A DNA stretch of 64,000 bases from Spirosoma sp. SC4-14 (GCF_037201965.1 NZ_CP147518.1:1611001-1675000), one strand, 5' to 3'; shown: positions 5,414-14,242, counted from the first letter of the stretch. Program-made: numbers and translations. Notes: generated by a model from the letters alone, not told the origin.

Positions 5414-7846
5414 TTATTTCATTTTCACAATCGTAACCCCCGCACCGCCACGGTCGGCGTGTTCGTCTTCCATACGGGCTACCTGCTTGTAGCCGCGCAG
5501 ATGGTTCCGCACCAGCGTACGCAGAATACCGTCGCCCTTGCCGTGCACAATTCGCAATTCGGGGTAGCCGAGCATCAGGGCATCATCAAAAAAACGATCA
5601 ACCTCGCCCAGCGCTTCTTCACCGCGTTTGCCCCGAATGTCGAGATTGAAACTGAAGTTCTGCATCTTCTCGTTCATATCGACACCCTGGCTACGGGGGC
5701 GCTCATCTTTTGTTTCGGTAGCGTCTTTAAACACTTTCCGGCTAACCCTTTCGAGTCGATTTAGCTTTACATTCGATTTCAGATCGCCAATCCGAATTTC
5801 GGCATCTTTACCCCGCAGCGACAATACCTGACCAATTGCATTTTGTCCTGCAATCCGAACGTAGCTACCAACGGTGATAGCTCCTCCATCGGCTTCAAAT
5901 TCTTCTTCAGGCTGTTTGGGCTTTTCAACAATCAGTGTTTCGGGCGTTAGCTCTTTTTCCTCAAACCGCTCCAGCTCCTGCCGAACCTGCCTTGTTGCGT
6001 CGCGTTCGGCTTTGTTCTCTTTGATTTCACGAATCGTGTTTTCAATTCGCTGATTCGCTTCCTGAACCAAGGCTTTGGCTTTATGCTTGGCGTTGTTCAG
6101 CAATTGTTTCTGTTCATTATCCAGCCGATTTTTCAGAGCCGTATATTCGGCAAGCTGCTGCGCCACTTTACGCTGGTTAATGCTGATTTCCAGATTTTTT
6201 TCGGAGAAAACGCGCTTCTCAATATCCAGCTCTTTCAGTAGCTTCTCAAAATTAACCTGCTGGCTACCAAGTTTCTCCTTCGCCCGGTCGATAACGGTTT
6301 TGGGCAGGCCAATTTTCTGCGCGATCTCGAACGCAAATGAACTCCCCGGCCGACCAATTTCCAGTTGATACAGTGGTTCCAGATGCTCACCGTCGAAACG
6401 CATGGCTCCATTGATTAGCCCCGGTGTTTTGTCGGCAAATACTTTCAGGTTTGTGTAGTGCGTGTTGATCACACCATATGCGCCCGACTTGTTCAACTCT
6501 TCCAGAATCGACTCGGCAATGGCGCCACCCAAACCGGGTTCGGTGCCGGTACCAAATTCATCGATCAGAAACAGCGTACGCTTATTGGCCCCAATCATGA
6601 ACTGCTTCATGGCCGTGAGGTGCGACGAATAGGTGCTGAGGTCATTTTCCAGCGATTGTTCGTCGCCAATATCGATAAACAGATTCTGGAATACGCCCAT
6701 TTCTGAGTAGTCGACCATTGGTACCAAAAGCCCACACTGAAGCATGTACTGGATAAGCCCGATTGTTTTCAGTGCAACCGATTTACCACCAGCATTAGGA
6801 CCCGAAATGATCAGAATACGGGTCTTCTCATCGAGTCGTACACCCAGCGGTACTACCGATTTTCCCTGCTTCTGAAACGACAGGTATAGCAGCGGGTGCC
6901 GGGCATCGGTCCAGTTAACAATCGGACGCTCCTGAAGCTTCGGCATAATCGCATCCAGTTGAACCGCCAGTTTGGCTTTGGCCCGAATGAAATCAATCTG
7001 CGCCAGGAAATTAATAGCCTTTTTCAGTTCATCGAGGTGCGGTCGAATCTGATCTGTTAGTGCCAGCAGAATCCGGTGGATTTCGCGCCGTTCTTCATAT
7101 TCCAGCTCACGGATTTCGTTGTTGGCATCGAATACTTCGGCCGGTTCGAGAAAAACCGTTTGCCCCGTCTGCGACTCATCATGAACGAATCCCTTGATTT
7201 TGCGTTTGTGTTCGGCAGCAATCGGAATCACCAGCCGCCCACCGCGCACCGTCAGACTCAGGTCGTCGGGAATCCAGCCGTTTTGGCGGGCCTGCCGAAT
7301 AATACTGTCCAGTCGTTTACGCAGATTGGCCTGTTCGCTGATAATTCGTCGGCGAATGCTGGCCAGCTCGGGCGACGCTGAATCGCGAACGAGTCCACGG
7401 TCGTCGATGACGCGTTCGAGGGCGTTAGTCAGGTTTTTATCGACACCAACCGGACCGGCCAGTTCGCGCAGAAACGGATACGTTGTTTCGTTCTCGCGCT
7501 TCCCTTCGCTGTGTTTGGTCAGAAATTTCAGGCAGTCCTGTACCGTACGAAGCGAGAGTTTCAGATCGAAAAACTCGGCTTCGGTCAGGGCCAGCCCTTC
7601 AATGCGAGCCCGGTTCAGATGTGGCCGAACGTCGATGTAGTTGCTGCCAGGAAAATCAGATTCATATTGAACAATCTGCTTAAATTCGTCGGTCTGGCGA
7701 AGCAGTTTGTCAATGAGTTGCACATTATCGGTAAAGCGAATCTTTTCGACATAATCCTGCCCCAGCGAGCTGATACAGGACTCTTTAAGTCGTTCGCGTA
7801 TGGTATCGAAACCTAGTTTTTGTTCTAGTGTATTAGGGTAAAGCAT
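5414..7846 (-). CDS. mutS2: endonuclease MutS2
   Basis: An 810-aa MutS2. The N-terminal core and lever region holds LASIRRRIISEQANLRKRLD and VRGGRLVIPIAAEHKRKIKG. The ATPase has Walker A GPNAGGKSVALKT at about residues 347-359, a Walker B region with LFLIDEFGTGTEPGLGGA, and the signature STYSSHLTAM. A Glu/Lys/Arg-rich coiled coil follows (about 540-640). The C-terminus is an Smr nuclease domain (LDIRGKRGEEALGEVDRFF, HGKGDGILRTLVRNHL; about 735-810). MutS2 lacks the mismatch-recognition domain of MutS; it limits recombination and acts on branched DNA or collided ribosomes in species studied. The length is typical. It is a single gene with no obvious partner nearby. Confidence 0.97.
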   Translation of the reverse strand: MLYPNTLEQKLGFDTIRERLKESCISSLGQDYVEKIRFTDNVQLIDKLLRQTDEFKQIVQYESDFPGSNYIDVRPHLNRARIEGLALTEAEFFDLKLSLRTVQDCLKFLTKHSEGKRENETTYPFLRELAGPVGVDKNLTNALERVIDDRGLVRDSASPELASIRRRIISEQANLRKRLDSIIRQARQNGWIPDDLSLTVRGGRLVIPIAAEHKRKIKGFVHDESQTGQTVFLEPAEVFDANNEIRELEYEERREIHRILLALTDQIRPHLDELKKAINFLAQIDFIRAKAKLAVQLDAIMPKLQERPIVNWTDARHPLLYLSFQKQGKSVVPLGVRLDEKTRILIISGPNAGGKSVALKTIGLIQYMLQCGLLVPMVDYSEMGVFQNLFIDIGDEQSLENDLSTYSSHLTAMKQFMIGANKRTLFLIDEFGTGTEPGLGGAIAESILEELNKSGAYGVINTHYTNLKVFADKTPGLINGAMRFDGEHLEPLYQLEIGRPGSSFAFEIAQKIGLPKTVIDRAKEKLGSQQVNFEKLLKELDIEKRVFSEKNLEISINQRKVAQQLAEYTALKNRLDNEQKQLLNNAKHKAKALVQEANQRIENTIREIKENKAERDATRQVRQELERFEEKELTPETLIVEKPKQPEEEFEADGGAITVGSYVRIAGQNAIGQVLSLRGKDAEIRIGDLKSNVKLNRLERVSRKVFKDATETKDERPRSQGVDMNEKMQNFSFNLDIRGKRGEEALGEVDRFFDDALMLGYPELRIVHGKGDGILRTLVRNHLRGYKQVARMEDEHADRGGAGVTIVKMK

Positions 7847-8083
7847 TTAATCAGAGAAAGAGCGTTATAGTCGCCATATTGATAACAGTTTAGGCAATAG
7901 GGTGGTTCGCCAACAAATAGTTGCGCAGGTATGTGACGATCTCTATAACATGGGCGTCATAACGTAAATTTTTGATTTCCTCGAAGGGACTTTGGTTTAT
8001 ACGTACTTTGAACTATTGGCGAGTTGTATAGAAAATGTACCTTCTTTTTTAATCGGAGTACCCACCAATACTTGTTTTCACGA
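7847..8083. other. intergenic region without recognised feature
   Basis: Divergent spacer between mutS2 and the small gene at 8084. I see no hairpin, repeat family member or convincing TAnnTTTG promoter element. The sequence TTTGGTTTATACGTACTTTG around 7990-8009 is only a near match. Confidence 0.5.
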
Positions 8084-8389
8084 ATGCAAAACTACTTGAT
8101 TGCGTATTATACAAACAACGAACCCTGGTTTGTTTATTCTGAGAGTGTAGAAGCTGCCCGTTTACGGGCCATGAACATGGTTGGTGTTCATGCTAATGCC
8201 GCCACCGATATTCTGTCGATCATTGAGATCGATACCGATCGGATTGTCTTTTATGGTAAAGGCGAGAAACTGCTGGCCAGATTGAATGGTCTGGGTAGAG
8301 CCGTTACAACCGAAAGGTTTTCAATACCACCATTCCTTAAGCCTGTTTTTACCTGGATAGGCTTGATTGTTAATAAGTTTAGTTTTTGA
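8084..8389 (+). CDS. hypothetical protein
   Basis: A 101-aa protein that I do not recognise. The start chosen is ATG 8084 (MQNYLIAYYTNNEPWFVYSE); the frame extends 20 codons upstream, but that part (FFFNRSTHQYLF) looks non-coding. It has a regular αβ-looking N-terminal half (EAARLRAMNMVGVHANAATD, DILSIIEIDTDRIVFYGKGE) and a C-terminal hydrophobic stretch (PVFTWIGLIVNKF) that may contact the membrane. A strong terminator follows directly, which supports a real, singly transcribed gene. Confidence 0.6.
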   Translation: MQNYLIAYYTNNEPWFVYSESVEAARLRAMNMVGVHANAATDILSIIEIDTDRIVFYGKGEKLLARLNGLGRAVTTERFSIPPFLKPVFTWIGLIVNKFSF

Positions 8390-8407
8390 GTTAGTTTCCT
8401 GTTTGAG

Positions 8408-8432
8408 AGCCCTCTTCGGAGGGCTTTTTTGT
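8408..8432 (+). terminator. rho-independent terminator
   Basis: AGCCCTC (8408-8414) and GAGGGCT (8419-8425) enclose a TTCG tetraloop and are followed by a run of T. Confidence 0.9.
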
Positions 8433-8500
8433 TTGCCCGGAGAGTAACGTAACCATAAGTGCCGTTGCATTAAATTTTCAGTTTGTCGTTAACAATGCCG

Positions 8501-8530
8501 TTGGTAGCCGAACTCTTTTACGTATGTTTG
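8501..8530 (+). promoter_or_regulatory. Bacteroidota-type promoter candidate (TTG-N19-TAnnTTTG)
   Basis: TATGTTTG at 8523-8530 fits the Bacteroidota -7 consensus TAnnTTTG exactly, and TTG at 8501-8503 is 19 bp upstream, within the accepted -33 spacing. The deacetylase ATG follows at 8549, implying a very short leader. Confidence 0.5.
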
Positions 8531-8548
8531 GGGATATACTAAATTGCT

Positions 8549-9487
8549 ATGTTTACCCGTACATATAGTTCTGTTATAACAGCTTTTTGCCTGTGTGTGT
8601 TGTTGAGTGGTGCGTTATCAGGTTGTCAGTCGAAAGGCTCTGATACGACAGAAACTGTCGATTCAACGGCTTATGCCGATGGTACGAAAACCGCCGTAAC
8701 TGCGGATACTACCAAAGAGGCTGAGGCTACCGTAATTGATCCTGCCAGTATTCCTGCCAGCAAAATTGCCGATGCCGCCACCATTCTGGCCCGGCCACAA
8801 GTACCTATTCTGTGTTATCACCAGATTCGCGACTGGCGCCCAAGCGATTCAAAAACGTCGAAAGATTACATTATTCCGGTGGCTGCTTTTAAAGAGCAAA
8901 TGCAGATGCTGGCCGATAGCGGCTACCATACAATTTTGCCCGACCAGTTGTATGCTTATCTGACCACTGGCGCGCCCCTGCCCCCAAAACCGGTTATGCT
9001 GACCTTCGACGATGGCGACCTCGACCAATATGAAGTAGCGGCTCCTGAACTCGAAAAGCATGGCTTTAAAGGTGCGTTTTTTATCATGACGGTTGCCATT
9101 GGCCGACATGGTAAACAGCCGTATATGGACAAAGCGCAGATTAAAGATCTGGCCGATCGTGGGCATGCTATTGGTGCGCACACCTGGGATCATCACAACG
9201 TGAAAAAATATCAGGGCGACGACTGGAAAATTCAGATCGAAGAACCGAATAAAAAGCTGGAAAGCATTGTCGGAAAGCCGATTAAATATTTTGCCTATCC
9301 GTTTGGACTCTGGAACAAGCAGGCGCTGCCTGAGCTACAAAAGCGCGGCTATCTGCTGGCCTTTACGCTGGCCGACAAACGCGACGATCAGATGCCATTA
9401 TATACTGTTCGTCGTATCATTGCCGGTGGCCAGTGGAAGTCTAAAACCATGTACCGGAATATGATCCAAAGCTTCGACGATAAATAA
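8549..9487 (+). CDS. polysaccharide deacetylase (NodB homology) lipoprotein
   Basis: A 312-aa protein with a lipoprotein signal (lipobox LSGC, Cys at about 26), a Thr/Ala-rich linker, and a NodB/CE4 domain from about residue 85. The catalytic motif TFDDGD (about 151) gives the general base and metal-binding Asp. HTWDHHN (about 211) gives the two His ligands, and a late LAFTLADKRDD strand completes the barrel. CE4 enzymes remove N- or O-acetyl groups from glycans such as peptidoglycan or chitin oligomers; the substrate here is unknown. It is a single gene between a promoter candidate and a terminator. Confidence 0.9.
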   Translation: MFTRTYSSVITAFCLCVLLSGALSGCQSKGSDTTETVDSTAYADGTKTAVTADTTKEAEATVIDPASIPASKIADAATILARPQVPILCYHQIRDWRPSDSKTSKDYIIPVAAFKEQMQMLADSGYHTILPDQLYAYLTTGAPLPPKPVMLTFDDGDLDQYEVAAPELEKHGFKGAFFIMTVAIGRHGKQPYMDKAQIKDLADRGHAIGAHTWDHHNVKKYQGDDWKIQIEEPNKKLESIVGKPIKYFAYPFGLWNKQALPELQKRGYLLAFTLADKRDDQMPLYTVRRIIAGGQWKSKTMYRNMIQSFDDK

Positions 9488-9510
9488 ATTTACTCGCTTG
9501 TAAACATTGA

Positions 9511-9534
9511 AAAGGCGACTTCGGTCGCCTTTTT
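9511..9534 (+). terminator. rho-independent terminator
   Basis: AAAGGCGAC (9511-9519), a TTCG loop, then GTCGCCTTT (9524-9532) followed by TT; a textbook hairpin 24 bp after the deacetylase stop. Confidence 0.92.
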
Positions 9535-9579
9535 GTTTTGGAATGAGCCTGACCTAAACCGCTTCTTACTAAAACTTGT

Positions 9580-9650
9580 GGTATGGGTCGGAATCGAACC
9601 GACATTGCTGGTTTTTCGGACCAGTGCCTTGACCAACTCGGCTACAATCT
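9580..9650 (-). pseudogene. tRNA-Phe(GAA)-like gene relic with broken acceptor stem
   Basis: Read on the minus strand this has a D-arm (GCCGAGTTGGTCAAGGC), an anticodon arm CTGGT-CCGAAAA-ACCAG with anticodon GAA, and a perfect T-arm GTCGG-TTCGATT-CCGAC. The acceptor arm fails: the 3' strand CCATACC does not pair with the 5' flank (AAGATTG or GATTGTA). Position 33 is C instead of the near-universal U. I therefore read it as a degenerate tRNA-Phe copy rather than a working tRNA. A short palindrome ATGCCGAAGGCAT and a dispersed-repeat tag lie directly upstream of its 5' end, and these may have replaced it. Confidence 0.6.
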
Positions 9651-9656
9651 TATAAA

Positions 9657-9692
9657 ATGCCGAAGGCATAACAGGATTATAGAAGAAAGCTG
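9657..9692. repeat. dispersed repeat tag with small palindrome
   Basis: ATGCCGAAGGCAT (9657-9669) is followed by GATTATAGAAGAAAG (about 9675-9689), the same 15-mer as at about 3666 inside the MITE-like element. It sits between the tRNA relic and the unknown 234-aa gene. Confidence 0.6.
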
Positions 9693-9702
9693 AGTGTTTC
9701 GA

Positions 9703-10407
9703 TCAATCAATTCTGATCGCACACTGAACCTGCCGTTGCGCGCGCACACCCCCCGACGTTAAGTCGGCGGTCGAAGGTTCGGACGATAGCCTGTCGGTGG
9801 CGGCAAAGAATCCCTCTGCCCGCAAATTTTCCTGTAGGAGTCCTCGGGCAGCCGGTGGGGCTTCTGACCATTGTCCGCCAATTGATCCTACCGGGTTGAG
9901 CAATCCCGATCCGTCAATTACCTTAATAATGTCGTCGCTTTCTAAATCGGCTACGCTACCGCCTACTTTAGTCAATACAATAAGTGGATTAATGTTGAGC
10001 ATTAACTCAAAGCGGCCACCGCCAGTTGGTGAGCGATGAATGGCCATGACACCTGTAGAAGGTCTTACGAGCCCATCTGTGTTTGGTAAATTCGGTAGAA
10101 TACCTCCCAGGTTTATGATGGTATGAAAGTCGGCATATCCATCGCCTAAACCATACGGTTTTAAACTAACCGGTTTAATACTGACCGAATGCTCGGCAAA
10201 CATTTCAATTGGAATAACGCCCGATTCACCATGGGGTAATTCGCCGTATCGTTTAATGCCAGTGCTAAAATTTCCGTACTGCTCCGGATCGATGGGAACC
10301 CCGTCGGAATAAATTACTTCTGCTCCCGGAAAAATTTGTCCAAGATCGATTAATGTTGATCCTTTCACTACTGAGAAAAGATCATAACCAAAACCAATAG
10401 CTGCCAT
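9703..10407 (-). CDS. hypothetical protein, 234 aa, unknown family
   Basis: I do not recognise this protein. It has no signal peptide and no membrane segment; it is rich in Gly, Pro and Ile with short β-type stretches (IINLGGILPNLPNTDGLV, RFELMLNINPLIVLTKVGG, DIIKVIDGSGLLNPVGSIGG). The C-terminal 50 residues (LSSEPSTADLTSGGVRAQRQ) look flexible. The ATG start is clear and 230 bp of AT-rich DNA lie upstream. It is a single gene flanked by a tRNA-like relic and a repeat tag, a setting common for acquired genes (inference). A β-rich structural or binding protein is possible, but no function can be assigned. Confidence 0.6.
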   Translation of the reverse strand: MAAIGFGYDLFSVVKGSTLIDLGQIFPGAEVIYSDGVPIDPEQYGNFSTGIKRYGELPHGESGVIPIEMFAEHSVSIKPVSLKPYGLGDGYADFHTIINLGGILPNLPNTDGLVRPSTGVMAIHRSPTGGGRFELMLNINPLIVLTKVGGSVADLESDDIIKVIDGSGLLNPVGSIGGQWSEAPPAARGLLQENLRAEGFFAATDRLSSEPSTADLTSGGVRAQRQVQCAIRID

Positions 10408-10627
10408 AGCTGTTTAGATTTAATAGGTGTCTTTATTTTAAGATTTGTATTTTAAATCTAAAAGTATGGTTCTTATTTGTTATACCAAAATGAAATTTAA
10501 GGTTATAAATATGGCTAAATGAGCTTGTATTGGTTTATATAAGTTCTTGTAGAGTATAAAGTGAAAATACGGCTGTTGGGTAAGCCTTCTGAGGCAAAAG
10601 TATGGGCGATTGCTTCGACGCCAGGGG
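10408..10627. other. AT-rich spacer
   Basis: Spacer of about 220 bp between two minus-strand genes. The part nearest the 234-aa gene (10420-10560) is strongly AT-rich and probably holds its promoter. I could not identify a precise -7 element or a terminator for the methyltransferase. Confidence 0.4.
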
Positions 10628-11218
10628 TCATTTCTTCCGGGCCAGGACAACCAACGAGCGGTGGGTGCCGTTTTCCAGATAGTCTTTATGCATATACTCA
10701 ACCGAAAAGCCGTGCTCAACAAGTAGTTGATAGACATTGGCTTTTGGTAGGCAACTGTAGTAAAAGGACTCACCCATCATACTGTCTACGTGTTCGTCGT
10801 TGCCATTGCCATGCGTAAAAAGCAGATAGCCACCGGGCTTTAAAAAACGGCTGGCTTTGGGGTATATGAGGTGTTGCCTGTCTTTCGGAAAATGAAAAAA
10901 CGAATCCCATGCCAGAACGCCATCGAATTGCCTGGGCGATTCGAAATCAAAAAAATCACAGCTACTAAATTCGGCATTCCTGACGTGGGCGCTCTGGGCT
11001 ATTTCAATCATTCGGTCTGATGCGTCGATGCCGGTTACGAAAAAATGATTGTCGGATAAAAACTGGGCTAGCGGGCTCCCCGTGCCACAACCAATGTCCA
11101 GAATGTGCCCGTGCCGATTTACTTTTTGGGCGAAGTCTATCACCAGCTTACTGACAAAGGCATTGTTTCTTATAGCGGCCCACTCCTGAGCAATTTTGTT
11201 ATACGATTGTTTGTTCAT
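10628..11218 (-). CDS. class I SAM-dependent methyltransferase
   Basis: A 196-aa Rossmann-type methyltransferase. Motif I is HILDIGCGTGSPLAQFL (about 40-56), motif II VTGIDASDRMIEIA (about 64-77), and the post-I strands give CDFFDFESPRQFDGVLAWDS and FLKPGGYLLFTHG. The substrate cannot be inferred. ATG 11218 (MNKQSYNKIAQEW) is preferred over ATG 11236 because the family normally starts just before the 'YNKIAQEW' helix. It is divergent from the ChbG-like gene at 11304, with about 85 bp between them for both promoters. Confidence 0.85.
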   Translation of the reverse strand: MNKQSYNKIAQEWAAIRNNAFVSKLVIDFAQKVNRHGHILDIGCGTGSPLAQFLSDNHFFVTGIDASDRMIEIAQSAHVRNAEFSSCDFFDFESPRQFDGVLAWDSFFHFPKDRQHLIYPKASRFLKPGGYLLFTHGNGNDEHVDSMMGESFYYSCLPKANVYQLLVEHGFSVEYMHKDYLENGTHRSLVVLARKK

Positions 11219-11303
11219 CCCTGTCGATAGCTTCATGGCTCGTCCGCGCTTGTGCCGTACGCAGACAAGTAGTAAATTTTTTAAGATTTTAGCTTCACCT
11301 CCT

Positions 11304-12170
11304 ATGAACTACAAGACCTTTCTGGGAGCGGCAATACTGCTGTTCGGCCTGCAATATACGTTTGGCCAGACCAATTCACCACGGCTAATCGTTCGGGGCG
11401 ACGACATGGGCTATTCGCACGCGGGCAACGAAGCGATCATGAAATGCTATAAAGACGGTATCGAGAAATCGATTGAAGTGCTGGTTCCGTCGCCCTGGTT
11501 TCCGGAAGCGGTTGAGATGCTGAAGCAAATTCCGAATGCCGACATTGGTATCCACTTGACGCTCACCAGCGAATGGGACAATATCAAATGGCGACCGCTG
11601 ACCGATTGTCCGAGCCTGCGCGATGCCGATGGCTATTTTTATCCGATGGTTCGACCCAATAAGAATTATCCGAAGCGGTCGGTAGTTGAAAATGACTGGA
11701 AACTGGCCGATATTGAAAAGGAGTTTCGGGCGCAGATCGAACTGGCCATGGAGAAAATACCGCACATAAGCCATCTGTCGGGCCATATGGGGTGTACGAG
11801 CCTGAACGATGAGGTGAAAGCGCTGGTTGAGAAACTGGCAAAAGAATACCATATTCCGCTCCATGATATGAACCTTGGCGACGCGGGTGTGATGCGGGCA
11901 GGCTACATCGGCGATCACGTAACCTCCGACGAAAAACTAAAGAGCTTTGTAAAAATGCTCGACAGCCTGGAGCCCGGTAAAACCTATCTGTTTGTCGACC
12001 ATCCCGGTCTCGATACCCCCGAAGTCCGGGCCATTCATCACATTGGTTATGAAAACGTGGCTCAGGATCGACAGGGTGTAACCGACGTTTGGACGCATCC
12101 GCGTGTGAAGCAACTGATCAAAGAAAAGGGAATTCAACTAATTGGCTACAATCAGATTACTAGCCATTAG
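11304..12170 (+). CDS. ChbG/HpnK (YdjC-like) family carbohydrate deacetylase, secreted
   Basis: A 288-aa protein with a Sec signal peptide (MNYKTFLGAAILLFGLQYTF, cleavage near FGQ) followed by the YdjC/ChbG fold. Motifs are LIVRGDDMGYSHAGNEA with the metal Asp pair, ADIGIHLTLTSEWD with the first His, and HISHLSGHMGC with the second; the tail has FVDHPGLDTPE. The family deacetylates chito-oligosaccharides or related glycans, but periplasmic members in Bacteroidota often have unknown substrates. The reading frame opens earlier at 11196, inside the methyltransferase gene; ATG 11304 fits the signal peptide. It is a single gene, convergent with the ThuA gene. Confidence 0.88.
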   Translation: MNYKTFLGAAILLFGLQYTFGQTNSPRLIVRGDDMGYSHAGNEAIMKCYKDGIEKSIEVLVPSPWFPEAVEMLKQIPNADIGIHLTLTSEWDNIKWRPLTDCPSLRDADGYFYPMVRPNKNYPKRSVVENDWKLADIEKEFRAQIELAMEKIPHISHLSGHMGCTSLNDEVKALVEKLAKEYHIPLHDMNLGDAGVMRAGYIGDHVTSDEKLKSFVKMLDSLEPGKTYLFVDHPGLDTPEVRAIHHIGYENVAQDRQGVTDVWTHPRVKQLIKEKGIQLIGYNQITSH

Positions 12171-12221
12171 TGTATTAGTCATTGGTGGTTAGAAGAAAAA
12201 ACAGTGATCAATGACTGCTAA

Positions 12222-13064
12222 CTACTTAAACTGCCCCGCCCATTCGATACCGGCCACTATGTGCGGCATGGCATTTGGGTCGGTAAAGGTTTCGTTGGTA
12301 TGGCCCATGCCGGTATAGAAGATACGGCCTTTGCCAACCTTATTTGTCCACGAAATTGGATGATCGCCACCCATTGCTTTGGGCCAGGTTGCCTTATAAG
12401 TTGCTTCGTTTAAGGTGAGTAATACCTGAATGCTGTCTTTCCCCCGAACACTCTGTTTGAAATTATACCACTCGTCGGCTCTCCGCCATTTGGCTGGCAG
12501 GTGTTTGGTCGTCGGATGGTCGCGAACGTCGGTGATAATTTCGGCTACGGGCGTATGCTCCGGATAGAGCGGGTGGTCGCGGAAGTGCGTGCCGAGCATA
12601 TGATCGTACCATTCCCAGGCATATTCGGTGTCCGATGCCGCATGAATACCGACATAGCCACCACCATTTTCCACAAATCGCTCGAAGGCTTTTTCCTGAT
12701 CGGAAGTCAATACATCGCCCGTTGTCGACAGAAAGACCACGACCTTAAACCGGCGCAGATAATCGTCATTAAAAAAAGCACCGTTCTCCGTTGCTCTCAC
12801 ATCCCAGCCTTTTTCCTTACCCGCTTTTTTGAGGGCTTCGATACCCGGTTCAATGGATTCGTGCCGGAAACCGTTGGTTTTCGAAAAAATTAGCACGCCT
12901 TTGTCGCCAATCGGCCCCGGATCGGCCGGGCGAACGGTATCAAATTCAGGTTTCTGCCAGGGTAGCTGCCGCGTTACGTACATGGCAAAAACAAAGAAAC
13001 CTCCCACCAGCAGAACCAGCACGACCACCAGCCCCAACAGGATTTTCAGGATTTTACGTAGCAT
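12222..13064 (-). CDS. ThuA domain-containing protein, membrane-anchored
   Basis: A 280-aa protein with one N-terminal membrane helix (ILLGLVVVLVLLVGGFFVFA, about 8-27), then a ThuA-like class I amidotransferase-type fold. Blocks are GVLIFSKTNGFRHESIE (about 57-73), FKVVVFLSTTGDVLT, GGGYVGIHAASDTEYAW (about 134-150), RADEWYNFK and HPISWTNKVGKGRIFYTGMG. ThuA was linked to trehalose/trehalulose utilisation, and related domains accompany PQQ sugar dehydrogenases and glycan genes. It ends a three-gene minus-strand set with the epimerase and the PQQ dehydrogenase; spacings of about 60-95 bp suggest one transcript. Probably active on the periplasmic face. Confidence 0.9.
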   Translation of the reverse strand: MLRKILKILLGLVVVLVLLVGGFFVFAMYVTRQLPWQKPEFDTVRPADPGPIGDKGVLIFSKTNGFRHESIEPGIEALKKAGKEKGWDVRATENGAFFNDDYLRRFKVVVFLSTTGDVLTSDQEKAFERFVENGGGYVGIHAASDTEYAWEWYDHMLGTHFRDHPLYPEHTPVAEIITDVRDHPTTKHLPAKWRRADEWYNFKQSVRGKDSIQVLLTLNEATYKATWPKAMGGDHPISWTNKVGKGRIFYTGMGHTNETFTDPNAMPHIVAGIEWAGQFK

Positions 13065-13157
13065 TTGGTAAATAAGGTTAAGAGTCAGGAAACAGGTGAA
13101 TGGTCTGGTGCCGGTTAGTAGTGACCGGCACCAAAATCATAGGCGGGTTGGTATAGG

Positions 13158-14183
13158 TTAGGCAAGTTCGGCGCGGACGCGTTCGAGCAGGGTTTTGGTT
13201 GCTTTGATGCCGTCGGCTACGGGTAAATAGCCGCCCGTTGGGTTATAGGCATTCATCAGCCCTCCTTCATATTCGATGCCAACGTAGCCTTTAAAGCCCG
13301 CGTCTTTAATGATCTTGAACAGTCGCCGGAAGTCGCTTTCGGTTTCATTACCATTGGCATCGAACTTATGCGTTTTGGCACTGATTCCTTTGGCATAAGG
13401 CATCATTTTCTTCACGCCCTCATACCGATCATATTCCTTAATGCATTTGGTGTTCATGATACCTTTGATATCATTGGTTTCGGGCTTGCTCCGTTGCCGA
13501 CAGAAATTACCAAAATCGGGCAGCAGGCCCGAATTTGGCATATTTACCGCCTTCAGAACACCAACCAACCAGTCGATATCGGTTGAGTTGCCAAAGTGGT
13601 TTTCAACAATCACGTTCATGTTTTGTTTGGCCGCATACTCCAGTAGCTTATGATAGCCGTCGGCTGCGGTTTTGGCGGCTTCGTCGGCCGGATCGTCGGG
13701 GGTTCCTGATATAGCTTTAGAGGTATCGCCAAGATTGACCCGAATGGCCGTACAGCCCAGGTATTTGGCCGCATCGACCCAGGGATAGTGCGACTCAACA
13801 GCTTGCTGACGCTTGGTGGCGTCCAGATCGGCAATATTGGCACCGTCGACCATGATGAGGTTGTTTTTCATGCCCAGATCGTCGCAGCGTTGTTTTAGTT
13901 CTTTCAGATACGCCTGATCGGTATGCTTGTTGTTGAAAAACATCGATACATACTCCAGTACATTGATGCCGAAGTCGTTTTTCGCACGGGCTGGAAAATC
14001 CATGTTGGTCATCTTGCCCGACATGATTTCGGGGAAAAACGAAAACTCGGCCAGCGAGATATCGAACGTGAATTTTTTAGCGGCCATATCGGCAAACGTT
14101 TGCGTTGGTAAAACCGAGGCCATACTCAGACCAGCGGCTGACAGACCGAGTTGCTGTAGAAATTGTCGGCGTGATTGGTTCAT
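13158..14183 (-). CDS. sugar phosphate isomerase/epimerase, Tat-type signal
   Basis: A 341-aa xylose-isomerase-like TIM-barrel protein with a twin-arginine signal (SRRQFLQQLGLSAAGLSMAS, cleavage near TFA). Barrel strands include FGINVLEYVSMFF, GCTAIRVNLGD, MNVIVENHFGNSTDIDW, SGLLPDFGNFC and GYVGIEYEGG, with Glu, Asp and His ligands in expected places. Export in folded form implies a periplasmic sugar isomerase or epimerase. It is the middle gene of the PQQ-dehydrogenase/epimerase/ThuA set, 59 bp downstream of the dehydrogenase, so it may act on a product of, or substrate for, periplasmic sugar oxidation (inference). Confidence 0.9.
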   Translation of the reverse strand: MNQSRRQFLQQLGLSAAGLSMASVLPTQTFADMAAKKFTFDISLAEFSFFPEIMSGKMTNMDFPARAKNDFGINVLEYVSMFFNNKHTDQAYLKELKQRCDDLGMKNNLIMVDGANIADLDATKRQQAVESHYPWVDAAKYLGCTAIRVNLGDTSKAISGTPDDPADEAAKTAADGYHKLLEYAAKQNMNVIVENHFGNSTDIDWLVGVLKAVNMPNSGLLPDFGNFCRQRSKPETNDIKGIMNTKCIKEYDRYEGVKKMMPYAKGISAKTHKFDANGNETESDFRRLFKIIKDAGFKGYVGIEYEGGLMNAYNPTGGYLPVADGIKATKTLLERVRAELA

Positions 14184-14242
14184 CGCTTTGGTAGAAAAAG
14201 GCCCGCTGCCAACGTCGGCAGCGGGTGGAGTAGTGAGAAAGG

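Noticed and set aside
9580-9650. Functional tRNA-Phe
   Set aside because: The acceptor stem does not pair in either register tried and position 33 is C; called a relic instead.
10480-10818. Small reading frames on both strands in the AT-rich spacer and methyltransferase end
   Set aside because: They overlap the methyltransferase gene in other frames and show no protein-like composition.
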